Assembly: GCA_018432645.1 (NCBI GenBank)
Contig: JAHDSP010000288.1
Span: 1-17,348, forward strand
DNA from: Bacteroidales bacterium
GTDB taxonomy: Bacteria; Bacteroidota; Bacteroidia; Bacteroidales; DTU049
Length of the DNA: 17,348 nt
Reading direction: 5' to 3'
Each line of letters starts with the position of its first letter. Positions within the stretch are counted from its first letter, which is position 1. The position numbers and the translations under genes are program-made. The notes under the pieces are model-generated. The model was not told where the DNA came from. It did not search any database and was given only the letters and a program-made list of their open reading frames with translations. This document shows positions 1 through 7,394 of the stretch, in pieces.

Positions 1-321
1 AATTTTAGCAATTATCATATATGCATTTGGGAAAAAATCTTTATCAATATCAATAGCTTTTTTGTAATATACTATAGATGAATCATATATTTCTAAATCG
101 CTATATATTTGAGCTACCAATAGATGTGCCTCAATAAATTGAGGATCTATATCTAAAGCTTTTTTGAATTTGTTTATAGCATTTAAACTTTCGTAATTCT
201 CATAAAGTTTTATTCCTTTATTATAATATTTTATAGCTTTAGAATTATTAGAACTAAGATTTTGAGAAAATAATGCTATTGTAAATGATGATATGTAAAG
301 CAATAAAATAAATTTTTTCAT
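1..321 (-). CDS. Exported TPR-repeat protein, N-terminal part (runs off left edge)
   Basis: The minus strand is open from an ATG at 321 to the window edge, giving 107 residues without a stop. The first 20 residues, MKKFILLLYISSFTIALFSQ, are a signal peptide: two lysines, a hydrophobic core, then SQ. From about residue 28 the chain reads as helical TPR units of the form KAIKYYNKGIKLYE, NAINKFKKALDIDPQFIEAH and SSIVYYKKAIDIDKDFFPNAY, so at least two and a half repeats are seen. TPRs are protein-interaction scaffolds, and here they would act in the periplasm or at the outer membrane. In Bacteroidota such N-termini often begin TPR-PD40-OmpA proteins such as PorE, but the rest lies outside the window, so that is only a possibility. 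A promoter-like TAATTTTG lies 62 bases upstream, and the leader ends AAAAAAATT before ATG. Confidence 0.85.
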   Translation of the reverse strand, partial: MKKFILLLYISSFTIALFSQNLSSNNSKAIKYYNKGIKLYENYESLNAINKFKKALDIDPQFIEAHLLVAQIYSDLEIYDSSIVYYKKAIDIDKDFFPNAYMIIAKI

Positions 322-382
322 AATTTTTTTAAAAATAATCTTTTTTTTTGAAGTAGTTACAAAAATCTAATCAAAAATCTGT

Positions 383-390
383 CAAAATTA
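383..390 (-). promoter_or_regulatory. Bacteroidota-type -7 element for the TPR gene
   Basis: On the minus strand this reads TAATTTTG, an exact fit to the Bacteroidota sigma-A -7 consensus TAnnTTTG. Transcription would start a few bases downstream and leave a leader of roughly 55-60 nt before the ATG at 321. I see no clear TTTG at the -33 position. Confidence 0.55.
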
Positions 391-413
391 CAATATTTTT
401 GAGAAATAAAAAA

Positions 414-1487
414 TTAAAACAAAAATCTAAAAGGGATTAAAATTTTTTCTAATAATTTATCTAACATAGGTCTCTCTCGCCATCTATCATAGTCAAACTC
501 ATTGCTTTCTTGTTTTAATTCATCGAAATATTTATTCAATTCATTCACTACTACTGGATCTTCTGCTAGCATATTAATTTCGTGCATATACAGATAGCTT
601 CTGTAGTCATAATTACTACTACCTATCATATATTTTTCATTATCTATCAAAAGTAATTTGGCATGCAGATTAGTAGGTAAATAAAAAAATATTTTTATAT
701 CAGCTTTCCACAATTTTCCTAAATAATAATTTCTAAGGACGTCCATAGAGTTAACATCACTTCTAAAAGGTAAATAAATTTCAGTATAAACTCCTCGAGT
801 GGTAGCTTCTACCATTGCATCAATAGTAGAGCTCATAGGTAGGAAATATGGTGTTGCTATTTGAATAGATTTATTAGCATTATCTATGAGCCAATTAAGT
901 TTTTTTCTAACACGTTGTTTCCAGATGGATGGTATATCACGTATCAACTCCATTCCATTTATATTATGAATACTATGGAATTTTTTTTGATTAAAAGTAT
1001 ATGTTTTATAATGTTTGAAATATAGTTTTACAAAATAGATTAATCTACTAGCTAATTTAGGATCATTAAATTTAAAAATGCTTTCTCGCCATCCAAGAGA
1101 ATAGTTAGAAATATTAGCTGAACCCAAGTATGATATCTGGTCAATAACAATAATTTTTCTATGATTTCTACGATGAGCTTCTGAAAAAATTGCTAATGAA
1201 AGAGGAATAGGAGTAAAAAAACGAACCATTCCTCCCGCATCTAATAAAGGTTTGAAAAAATTTGTATCAGATTTTGCACCATAACTATCTACAAGTACAT
1301 AAATTTTTACTTTTTCTTTAGCTTTTTCTACTAATGCGTCTCTAACTCTGATACCTGTTGGATCATTCACAAATCTGTATATCTCAATATATATCCGATT
1401 TTTTGCTTGATTAATTTCATTTATGAGATCATCGATCCAGTCTTTAGGATATCTAAATAAAGCTACAAAATTACTTTCTCGCATCAT
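414..1487 (-). CDS. Phospholipase D-family protein, cardiolipin synthase-like
   Basis: The 357-residue protein has two HKD motifs, the signature of the PLD superfamily. The first is H109-x-K111-x4-D116 followed by GSANIS; the second is H275-x-K277-x4-D282 followed by GSSNYDYRS. Each half supplies one HKD to a shared active site that works through a phosphohistidine intermediate. Bacterial cardiolipin synthases have this two-HKD layout and join phosphatidylglycerol to a second phospholipid. Those enzymes usually carry two N-terminal membrane helices; this protein lacks them and starts directly at the first PLD domain (FRYPKDWIDDLINEI), like the ClsB/YbhO type. It may therefore be peripheral, and a different phosphodiesterase or transferase activity cannot be excluded. 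Its ATG follows the stop of the acyltransferase gene with no gap, so translation is probably coupled. A second ATG lies one codon later. Confidence 0.85.
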   Translation of the reverse strand: MMRESNFVALFRYPKDWIDDLINEINQAKNRIYIEIYRFVNDPTGIRVRDALVEKAKEKVKIYVLVDSYGAKSDTNFFKPLLDAGGMVRFFTPIPLSLAIFSEAHRRNHRKIIVIDQISYLGSANISNYSLGWRESIFKFNDPKLASRLIYFVKLYFKHYKTYTFNQKKFHSIHNINGMELIRDIPSIWKQRVRKKLNWLIDNANKSIQIATPYFLPMSSTIDAMVEATTRGVYTEIYLPFRSDVNSMDVLRNYYLGKLWKADIKIFFYLPTNLHAKLLLIDNEKYMIGSSNYDYRSYLYMHEINMLAEDPVVVNELNKYFDELKQESNEFDYDRWRERPMLDKLLEKILIPFRFLF

Positions 1488-2039
1488 TTATTTTTTAGGT
1501 AAGACAAAATTACCTTTATTTTTTGGAATGACATCCTTTAAGATTTCAATAAATGGTAGCATATCATTGTCATAATCTCCAGTTGGGTAGACAGCAGGCA
1601 AAACATGAGCTTCTTTTTTGTCATAATCTAAAAAAGAAGGAATTATGGGTATATCAGCTTTCTGAGCTATATAATAAAATCCTTTTTTCCAATGATGGAC
1701 GGGTTTTCTAGTACCTTCTGGTGTTATTATTAGCCACATCTTAGACGATTCATTTATTATCTTTATTAATTCTATTGGTAAGTTTTTGGGATTTTTTCTA
1801 TCTACAGGTAAAGCTCCTAAAGATTTTAATATTATAGATAATGGGAAAACAAATAATTCTTTTTTAATAAGAAATTTTGCTTTTACATTTAATTTTTTTA
1901 GTGCTAACCATCCAATGATAAAGTCGTTATTTGAAGTATGCGGCGACATGATGAGAACAGCTTTGTCATATTTGCTAATATCTTCATCTGTTATCACTCT
2001 CCATCCTATTATTCTCAATAACAAATTAGCTAAAGACAT
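1488..2039 (-). CDS. PlsC-like lysophospholipid acyltransferase
   Basis: The 183-residue protein carries the glycerolipid acyltransferase motifs. Motif I is H34-T-S-N-N-D39 (HxxxxD, catalytic). Motif III is EGTR at 108-111, which binds the acceptor phosphate. A motif IV-like IPIIPS sits at 130-135. These enzymes transfer an acyl chain to the sn-2 position of 1-acyl-glycerol-3-phosphate or another lysolipid at the inner membrane. It is shorter than the roughly 240 residues usual for PlsC and has no strong N-terminal membrane helix, which matches the compact acyltransferases seen in Bacteroidota. It is the first gene of a two-gene operon with the PLD protein, so a joint role in making or remodelling phospholipids is likely. 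The exact acceptor is unknown. A -7 promoter element sits only 7 bases before the ATG, so the transcript may be nearly leaderless. Confidence 0.85.
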   Translation of the reverse strand: MSLANLLLRIIGWRVITDEDISKYDKAVLIMSPHTSNNDFIIGWLALKKLNVKAKFLIKKELFVFPLSIILKSLGALPVDRKNPKNLPIELIKIINESSKMWLIITPEGTRKPVHHWKKGFYYIAQKADIPIIPSFLDYDKKEAHVLPAVYPTGDYDNDMLPFIEILKDVIPKNKGNFVLPKK

Positions 2040-2046
2040 TTTTTAT

Positions 2047-2054
2047 CAAAATTA
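2047..2054 (-). promoter_or_regulatory. -7 element for the acyltransferase-PLD operon
   Basis: The minus strand reads TAATTTTG and then ATAAAAA before the ATG at 2039. This is an exact TAnnTTTG match. Transcription would begin at or within a few bases of the start codon, so the mRNA would have almost no 5' leader. Confidence 0.5.
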
Positions 2055-2202
2055 ATGATTTTTTAAAAGCCAATAGGGGAAAATAATATTAAAAAATATT
2101 TCTATTTAATCAAAGATTATGATGAAATGTAAATGTAATGAAACATAAAGAATGTTGAATGAGTATTATAGTTTAAAAAATAAATTCTAAGTTTAAACAA
2201 TT

Positions 2203-2230
2203 ATTTAGTTGGTTCTATAACGTTTATTGT
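2203..2230 (+). repeat. Left terminal inverted repeat of the composite element
   Basis: This 28-bp arm pairs with 2457-2484. The two arms differ at only two positions, one near the outer end and one inside the GGTTCTATAA[C/T]GTTTATTGT core. Confidence 0.75.
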
Positions 2231-2246
2231 GGGTAAATTATTTTAC

Positions 2247-2284
2247 CACAAAGGGCACAAAGATACTACACAAAGTTCACAAAG
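2247..2284 (+). repeat. CACAAAG array, left arm
   Basis: Four exact CACAAAG heptamers start at 2247, 2256, 2269 and 2278 (spacings 9, 13, 9). Their reverse complements form the right arm at 2405-2440. Confidence 0.8.
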
Positions 2285-2296
2285 AGTAGACTATTA

Positions 2297-2318
2297 ACCC
2301 TGACCTTTAGGTCAGGGT
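2297..2318 (+). repeat. Perfect hairpin in the composite element
   Basis: ACCCTGACC at 2297-2305 pairs exactly with GGTCAGGGT at 2310-2318 across a TTTA loop, giving nine base pairs. No T-tract follows, so it does not look like a terminator. A smaller hairpin with the same CTTTAG centre, GGGCTTTAGCCC, lies at 2337-2348. Confidence 0.75.
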
Positions 2319-2358
2319 ATGGCATAAAAAAACTATGGGCTTTAGCCCTGAAAAACAA

Positions 2359-2388
2359 AATCCCAAAATCCTTTAATCCCGCAAATCC
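2359..2388 (+). repeat. AATCC units with 8-9 bp spacing
   Basis: AATCC occurs four times, starting at 2359, 2367, 2375 and 2384 (spacings 8, 8, 9), within a CCC-rich stretch that ends in CAGTTCAGAC. It forms a third repeat type at the centre of the element. Confidence 0.7.
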
Positions 2389-2404
2389 CAGTTCAGACAT
2401 CATT

Positions 2405-2440
2405 CTCTGTGTTCTTTGTGCCTTCTTTGAGAACTTTGTG
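2405..2440 (-). repeat. CACAAAG array, right arm
   Basis: On the minus strand there are two exact CACAAAG units (2414-2420, 2434-2440) and two variants, CTCAAAG (2425-2431) and CACAGAG (2405-2411). It mirrors the left arm. Confidence 0.75.
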
Positions 2441-2456
2441 GTTATTATTTAACATT

Positions 2457-2484
2457 ACAATAAACATTATAGAACCAAATAAAT
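2457..2484 (-). repeat. Right terminal inverted repeat of the composite element
   Basis: The reverse complement of this stretch matches 2203-2230 at 26 of 28 positions. Confidence 0.75.
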
Positions 2485-2522
2485 TATTTTTATTTTAAAA
2501 CAATTTTATAGATAATTTTAGT

Positions 2523-3119
2523 TTAATTTAAAGTTGGATTTTCTGGAATATGTTGCCAGAATTCATAATCTGCACCTAATTTTTCTACACATTTATTCCA
2601 CATATATTTTATTGGCATTTCAAAGATTTCATCTATTTGTAGCTCTGTAACAGCCCAATAATTTTTTTTCATTTCTCCTTTTAACTGCGTAGGTGCCCAG
2701 GAGCAATAACCTTGGAAAAATCTAAGATTATTATCATTAGCAATGCCACTCTTAATCAAATCATATAATGCTCTAGTATCGCCACCCCACCATAAACCTG
2801 GAATTATTTCTGAACTCTTAGGGATTATATCACCCAATCTATGTAAAACAAAAATTTTATGTTCCTTAACTGGTCCACCTAAATACATTGGCGAATCTAC
2901 ATTTTTATTTAATTTTGATTTTAAGATTAAACTTTTTAGATTATCATTGAGTTTTTTATTAATTATTACCCCTTCGGTTCCATCTTTATCATTGCTTAGT
3001 AATAATACTACTGATCTACTAAAAAAATAATCATAAGTAGTGGGCTCTGCTATTAGCAATCTACCTACAGCAGGCTCTAAGTCATTTCTTCTGATTTTTA
3101 GCTTATATTCCAAATTCAT
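2523..3119 (-). CDS. yqgE: YqgE/AlgH family protein (UPF0301)
   Basis: The protein matches the YqgE/AlgH family (DUF179). It has the N-terminal GRLLIAEPTTYDYFFSRSVV block, the EGVIINKKL segment, GGPV, and the WWGGDTRALYDLI...FFQGYCSWAPTQLKGEM region. The family is a compact alpha/beta fold found in many Gram-negative bacteria. Its biochemical role is unsettled; AlgH was named for an effect on alginate regulation. I place the start at the ATG at 3119 (198 residues, MNLEYKLKIRRNDLEPAVG) because the longer reading depends on a TTG at 3149 and its ten extra residues do not resemble the family. The gene is divergent from the MurL-like gene, with about 69 bases between the two starts. TAATTTTTG at 3147-3155 (minus) resembles the -7 element with one extra T. 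Confidence 0.9.
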   Translation of the reverse strand: MNLEYKLKIRRNDLEPAVGRLLIAEPTTYDYFFSRSVVLLLSNDKDGTEGVIINKKLNDNLKSLILKSKLNKNVDSPMYLGGPVKEHKIFVLHRLGDIIPKSSEIIPGLWWGGDTRALYDLIKSGIANDNNLRFFQGYCSWAPTQLKGEMKKNYWAVTELQIDEIFEMPIKYMWNKCVEKLGADYEFWQHIPENPTLN

Positions 3120-3188
3120 TTTATGAAGATTTTTTATTATTTTTGACAAAAATTATGCCAAAAAGTTTACAAATTAACTAAAAAAATT

Positions 3189-4544
3189 ATGAATAATTAT
3201 ATAGAATTATCAAAAAAATATCCTATTTTTAATTACAATAAATTTAATATATCTATCGACGATAATAGATTAACTATTTCTTTTGATTTTGATAATGGAG
3301 AGTATTCATTCATGCCAAGCTCATCTTGGAAATTTAACAATGTAATAAATCCTCGTAGAGTTAATAAGTATGAGCTATCACCATTTGTATTTAACATTGG
3401 TATGATTGAATTAATCAGTTATTGGAAAGCTACATGCTCTAGATTAGTAAATATATATCCTGCTTTTATCAATGATTTTCAGTCGCAATGGTGGAGGAAT
3501 CTTTATTATAATGGACAAGGTGAATTTTTTTATAAAAATAATATAAATGTTAATATAGATGAATTCTTGCATTTTAGAATTAATAATTTTGATACTTTGC
3601 CAAAACAAAATTTCAGATCTTTACAAGAAAGCAGAGTAATAGTACCTATAGGCGGTGGCAAAGATTCAATAGTTACATTAGAATTATTGAAAAAATCAGA
3701 TTTTGAGGTTATACCATTAATAATAAATCCCAATGCTGCTACATTGAGAATTATAGACATAGCTATGATACCTAGAGCTAATATAATAGAAATACACCGC
3801 GAGATAGATCCTACGCTATTAGAATTGAATAAGAAAGGTTTCCTAAATGGTCATACACCTTTTAGTGCTATGCTTGCCTTCTATAGTATGATGAGTGCAT
3901 ACATTATAGGAGCCAGATATATAGCTCTGAGTAACGAATTTAGTGCTAATGAAAGTACTATCATTAATAGTAATGTGAATCATCAATATTCAAAAACTAT
4001 AAGTTTCGAGAGTGATTTCAGATATTATACAAAAATGTTTTTGAATAATAACATAGAATATTTTAGCTTCATTAGGCCATTACATGAGTTACAGGTAGCT
4101 AAATTGTTCTCTCATTACCCACAGTATTTTACAGCTTTTCGTAGCTGTAATGTAGGAAGTAAAGATGATAAATGGTGTGGTAATTGTCCCAAATGTTTAT
4201 TTGTAGCTCTAATGCTAGCTCCATATATTAATCATAATGAATTAGAAAACATTTTTGGTAAAGATATTTTCTCTAATTTAGAATTAAAAAATACTTTAGA
4301 AGAATTATTAGGATTGAAAATGACAAAGCCATTTGAATGCATTGGCACAGTAGATGAGGTTAGAGCTGTAGTCAATCAATTAATTACTGATGAATATTAT
4401 TCTAAAAAACCATTGTTTGCTAACTTAACACCATTACCTGCACCATCATTAAAAACAATTGAAGAATCTTGGAATGACATTCATTTTTTACCATTAGATT
4501 TTGAGAAAATTTTAAAAAAAGAATTTAATTATGATGTTGAATAA
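3189..4544 (+). CDS. murL: MurL-like UDP-MurNAc-L-Ala-L-Glu epimerase (candidate)
   Basis: The 451-residue protein has a PP-loop-like ATP-binding motif PIGGGKDSIVTLE (GGGKDS at 155-160), a polar block SNEFSANES (248-256) and NHQYSKT (264-270), and a C-terminal cysteine cluster RSC320...WC330-GNC333-PKC336. I recognise this combination as that of MurL, described in Xanthomonas, which uses ATP to epimerise the terminal L-Glu of UDP-MurNAc-L-Ala-L-Glu to D-Glu. MurL works with MurD2 and replaces glutamate racemase (MurI) as the source of D-Glu in peptidoglycan. The assignment rests on motif memory, not a search; another PP-loop or adenylating enzyme is possible. No murD-like gene lies in the window. 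An exported CapA-type gene follows 16 bases later and is probably cotranscribed. The leader CTAAAAAAATT precedes the ATG. Confidence 0.6.
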   Translation: MNNYIELSKKYPIFNYNKFNISIDDNRLTISFDFDNGEYSFMPSSSWKFNNVINPRRVNKYELSPFVFNIGMIELISYWKATCSRLVNIYPAFINDFQSQWWRNLYYNGQGEFFYKNNINVNIDEFLHFRINNFDTLPKQNFRSLQESRVIVPIGGGKDSIVTLELLKKSDFEVIPLIINPNAATLRIIDIAMIPRANIIEIHREIDPTLLELNKKGFLNGHTPFSAMLAFYSMMSAYIIGARYIALSNEFSANESTIINSNVNHQYSKTISFESDFRYYTKMFLNNNIEYFSFIRPLHELQVAKLFSHYPQYFTAFRSCNVGSKDDKWCGNCPKCLFVALMLAPYINHNELENIFGKDIFSNLELKNTLEELLGLKMTKPFECIGTVDEVRAVVNQLITDEYYSKKPLFANLTPLPAPSLKTIEESWNDIHFLPLDFEKILKKEFNYDVE

Positions 4545-4560
4545 ATTAACTGAAATAGTA

Positions 4561-5700
4561 ATGAAAAAATATCTGTTTTTTTTAGTTTTATTTTTGAACT
4601 TTGTATCATCATATGCTCAAGATAAAGATACTCTAAAATTAATATTTATCGGCGATATAATGCAACATGGTCCACAAATTACTTCCGCATGGAATGGAGA
4701 ATCATATGATTATTCTGATAATTTTCAATATTTATTACCTCTATTTAATTATGCGGATTTTGTAATAGGAAATTTAGAAACTACCTTTAATGGGGCACCT
4801 TATACTGGTTACCCAGCTTTTAGTGCACCAGATGATTTCGCTAAAGCTCTAAAAGACGCATCAATAGATATTTTAGTAACTGCTAATAATCATAGTTTTG
4901 ATAAAGGAGTTAGTGGAGTAGTGAGAACGATAAAAGTTCTAGATAGTCTATATATCAACCACACAGGAACATTTAAAAATTTTGAAGATTTTAAAAAAAA
5001 TCATCCATTAATCATTCAAAAAGGTAATATTAGATTAGCTTTACTAAATTATACCTATGGTACTAATGTAGGTATATCTAAATCTAGTGTATTAATTAAT
5101 ATTATCGATACAAATGAAATCAAAGATGATATTTTATTAGCTAAATCTTACAATCCTGATGGAATAATAATCTTTTTTCACTGGGGCGAGGAATATAAGA
5201 GATTGCCTAATTCTTTCCAGACAGATGTTGCTAATTTTTGCTTTAGAAATGGAGCTAATTATTTAATAGGTTCACATCCACATGTCATCCAGCCAATGGT
5301 TAAAAACATATTAGATAGCTCTAATAATGTAGAATCTGTAGTTTATTATTCTTTAGGCAATTTTATTTCTAATCAGAGAGGTATTAATACAGATGGCGGT
5401 GCAATAGCTTATTTGGAATTTACCAAAAATCAAAATAAATTAGATATTAACCGAGCAGGTTATCTATTGTCATGGACTTGGAAAAAATTTGTTAACGACA
5501 AATATGTTTATATTAATGTACCATCGTGGGAATTCAATAAAATAGATCCAAATTCTACTGACCAAAAAGCAATGAAAACTTTTTTAGATAGTTCAAGAAA
5601 TTTTTTAAATAAATATAATGTTGGTATTAATGAATATTACTTTGATAAAAACAAAAATAAATTGTTCCCTTTAGATACAAAATCTTTTGATGACAAATAA
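4561..5700 (+). CDS. Exported CapA-family (PGA_cap) metallophosphatase-like protein
   Basis: The mature protein has the calcineurin-like motifs of the CapA/PGA_cap family, in order: GDIMQHG (31-37), GNLE (70-73), ANNHSFD (108-114), HWGEEY (207-212), GSHPHV (237-242) and SLGNF (264-268). The D, N and H residues of these motifs are metal ligands in related phosphoesterases. CapA of Bacillus acts in making or anchoring poly-gamma-glutamate, but most family members have no proven substrate. I choose the ATG at 4561 because it gives a clean signal peptide, MKKYLFFLVLFLNFVSSYAQ. ATGs at 4531 and 4534 would overlap the MurL-like gene and bury that signal. The neighbour that may supply D-glutamate chemistry is suggestive, but no capB or capC gene is visible here. 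Confidence 0.85.
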   Translation: MKKYLFFLVLFLNFVSSYAQDKDTLKLIFIGDIMQHGPQITSAWNGESYDYSDNFQYLLPLFNYADFVIGNLETTFNGAPYTGYPAFSAPDDFAKALKDASIDILVTANNHSFDKGVSGVVRTIKVLDSLYINHTGTFKNFEDFKKNHPLIIQKGNIRLALLNYTYGTNVGISKSSVLINIIDTNEIKDDILLAKSYNPDGIIIFFHWGEEYKRLPNSFQTDVANFCFRNGANYLIGSHPHVIQPMVKNILDSSNNVESVVYYSLGNFISNQRGINTDGGAIAYLEFTKNQNKLDINRAGYLLSWTWKKFVNDKYVYINVPSWEFNKIDPNSTDQKAMKTFLDSSRNFLNKYNVGINEYYFDKNKNKLFPLDTKSFDDK

Positions 5701-5737
5701 AATATTATAGCTCAATAAAAGACTCAAAAACATTTTC

Positions 5738-5774
5738 CCTTAGAATATTTAAAAATTATTTTTAAATATTAAGG
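5738..5774 (+). terminator. Long hairpin downstream of the CapA gene
   Basis: AATATTTAAAAA (5744-5755) pairs perfectly with TTTTTAAATATT (5759-5770) over a 3-nt loop. A further CCTT/AAGG pairing lies below a 2-nt bulge, for 16 pairs in all. It lies 38 bases after the stop. A true T-tract does not follow, so it may be a terminator or a 3'-end stabiliser. Confidence 0.4.
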
Positions 5775-5795
5775 TGAAAGTTTAATAAATCTAGC

Positions 5796-5820
5796 ATTAT
5801 AATTAAATATTAATTATAAT
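5796..5820 (+). repeat. Perfect 10-bp inverted repeat
   Basis: ATTATAATTA (5796-5805) and TAATTATAAT (5811-5820) are exact reverse complements with a 5-nt spacer. It lies in the 266-bp gap upstream of the lipoprotein gene. It could be an operator or simply an AT-rich hairpin. Confidence 0.45.
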
Positions 5821-5933
5821 CAATTATTATTCAATGCCTTACAACGAGGTTTTATCTAGTCATTAATAAAAAAATATTATTAACACAAATTTATAGTAAT
5901 AAATTTTTAAATTTACAGTTTATATTATTACAT

Positions 5934-5941
5934 TAATTTTG
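5934..5941 (+). promoter_or_regulatory. -7 element for the lipoprotein gene
   Basis: TAATTTTG matches TAnnTTTG exactly and lies 25 bases before the ATG. It continues as TAATTTTGCAAAATAA, identical over 16 bases to the promoter of tRNA-Gln. Confidence 0.6.
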
Positions 5942-5966
5942 CAAAATAATTACATTTAATAAATCG

Positions 5967-7394
5967 ATGATACAAAAACCATTTCTAAATATTGTAATAC
6001 TAATCAATTTTTTAATAATCATAACATCATGCCATCCCAAAGAGGAATATGATACTAGTAGTTCATTAAAATTTTCTACAGATAGCGTATTTATTGATAC
6101 CAGTTTCACTACAGTTACTACTATAACGAGGGTGATAAATATTTATAATAATTCATCATTGCCTATTTTGATAGAAAAAGTTTTTTTAGGAAATGGGAAT
6201 AATTCCATGTTTCGTTTTAATATAGATGGAGAGCCGGGACCAGTAGTAGAAGATATAGAAATAATGGCACATGATAGTTTATTTTTATTTTTAAATGCTA
6301 CTATAGATCCTAATGATGCAAATACACCTTTTATCATCGATGACAGTCTAATATTTTTAGTGAATGGGAAGACACAAAAAATAAAATTAACAGCATTAGG
6401 TCAAAATGCATATTTTCATACTCCAGATCATCCTCCCACACAATATCTCCCTGCATATAGTATAGTATCTGGTGTATGGAATAATGATAAACCTCATGTA
6501 ATATATGGAGTAGCTGTAGTAGATGAAGATTGCACTCTAGTAATACCTGCTGGTACCAAAGTTTATATGCATAAAGATGCAATGCTTTGGGTTTATAAAG
6601 GTGGCAGTTTAAAAATTAAAGGAGAACCGAATAATCGAGTATTAATTACTAGCGATAGATTAGATCCTTATTATAGAGAACAAGCGGGCATGTGGGATAG
6701 AATTTGGTTGTCGGCCCTCAGTAAAGATAATGAAATAGATTGGGCAATAATTCAAAATGGGAGTGTGGGCATCCATGCAGATACAGTTGCTAATAATAAT
6801 CCTACTCTTAAAATTTCTAATACAATAATAAGAAATATGTCTGCTGCTAGTCTTTTTGCACAAGGAGCTAAAATAGAAGCTGTTAATTGTTTATTTTCAA
6901 ATGCCAAGTACTATTCTGCACTGCTATCTATAGGAGGTGAATATATCTTTCGTAATTGCACTTTTGCTAATTTTTGGAATTCTTCTACTAGAACAACATC
7001 ATTGCTAGCTCTTAATAATTATTATAAAGATGTAAATGGTAACACTCAAGTAAGACCTATTAGCATTTATCTTGGTAATTGTATTGTTTATGGAGATCAA
7101 GAGGAAGAAATTTTAATAGATAAATTCCCAGGTTCTGGTAATTTTTATTTGAAAGCAGAAAATAGTTTACTAAAAACTAAATATAATCTGGGAGATTCTA
7201 TTTTTATCAATTGTAAATTAAATGTAGATCCTGAATTTAGAAACACATCATTAGAAGATTTTAGACTACGTCCCACTTCTCTTGGAGTAGATAATGGCAA
7301 ATTAGACATCATATGGGGTATAAATTATGATTTATCAGGTGGACCAAGAATTATAAATGGCATTCCAGATATGGGAGCATATGAGCTATATTAA
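5967..7394 (+). CDS. Surface lipoprotein with N-terminal beta domain and C-terminal beta-helix
   Basis: The 475-residue protein starts with a lipoprotein signal, a hydrophobic run then LIIITSC with the lipid cysteine at C22. Residues about 30-145 look like a beta-sandwich domain of a Bacteroidota lipoprotein family (FSTDSVFIDTSFTT, VINIYNNSSLPILIEKV, FNIDGEPGP, DSLFLFLNATIDPND). From about 190 on, short beta strands with spaced N, G and I/V residues (CTLVIPAGTKVYMHKDAMLWV, AIIQNGSVGIHA, LKISNTIIRNMS, IEAVNCLFSN, IFRNCTFANF, LGNCIVYG) indicate a right-handed parallel beta-helix. The end, DLSGGPRIINGIPDMGAYELY, is the familiar DxGAYE cap motif of such helices. Similar proteins are anchored at the outer membrane, but no substrate can be named. 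The gene appears monocistronic, with its own promoter. Confidence 0.85.
   Translation: MIQKPFLNIVILINFLIIITSCHPKEEYDTSSSLKFSTDSVFIDTSFTTVTTITRVINIYNNSSLPILIEKVFLGNGNNSMFRFNIDGEPGPVVEDIEIMAHDSLFLFLNATIDPNDANTPFIIDDSLIFLVNGKTQKIKLTALGQNAYFHTPDHPPTQYLPAYSIVSGVWNNDKPHVIYGVAVVDEDCTLVIPAGTKVYMHKDAMLWVYKGGSLKIKGEPNNRVLITSDRLDPYYREQAGMWDRIWLSALSKDNEIDWAIIQNGSVGIHADTVANNNPTLKISNTIIRNMSAASLFAQGAKIEAVNCLFSNAKYYSALLSIGGEYIFRNCTFANFWNSSTRTTSLLALNNYYKDVNGNTQVRPISIYLGNCIVYGDQEEEILIDKFPGSGNFYLKAENSLLKTKYNLGDSIFINCKLNVDPEFRNTSLEDFRLRPTSLGVDNGKLDIIWGINYDLSGGPRIINGIPDMGAYELY

Larger units (their letters stand above)
2203..2484. mobile_element. Composite inverted-repeat (MITE-like) intergenic element
   Basis: This gene-free element of about 282 bp is bounded by 28-bp inverted repeats at 2203-2230 and 2457-2484, which match at 26 of 28 positions (core GGTTCTATAA, inner end GTTTATTGT). 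Inside is a second inverted layer: four CACAAAG units on the left (2247, 2256, 2269, 2278) face four CTTTGTG-type units on the right (2405-2440, two of them altered). The centre holds two hairpins and a block of spaced AATCC units. There is no ORF, so it cannot mobilise itself. It is visibly richer in G+C than its surroundings. No target-site duplication could be identified. Similar CACAAAG arrays are, from memory, common between genes in environmental Bacteroidota, but I could not search. The whole element could fold into one long hairpin. Confidence 0.65.

Noticed and set aside
2040..2202. Small gene between the acyltransferase and the repeat element
   Set aside because: Only short, low-quality frames are present. 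Apart from the promoter element there is nothing I can support.
2203..2484. CRISPR array
   Set aside because: The repeated heptamers are too short, have irregular spacing and face each other as inverted arms. There are no uniform repeats and spacers, and no cas genes.
3120..3149. TTG start extending YqgE by ten residues
   Set aside because: The extension falls in the divergent promoter region and does not resemble the family. The ATG at 3119 fits better.
4531..4560. Upstream ATGs for the CapA gene overlapping the end of the MurL-like gene
   Set aside because: They place ten extra residues before a clean signal peptide. The ATG at 4561 gives a standard Lys-rich N-terminus.
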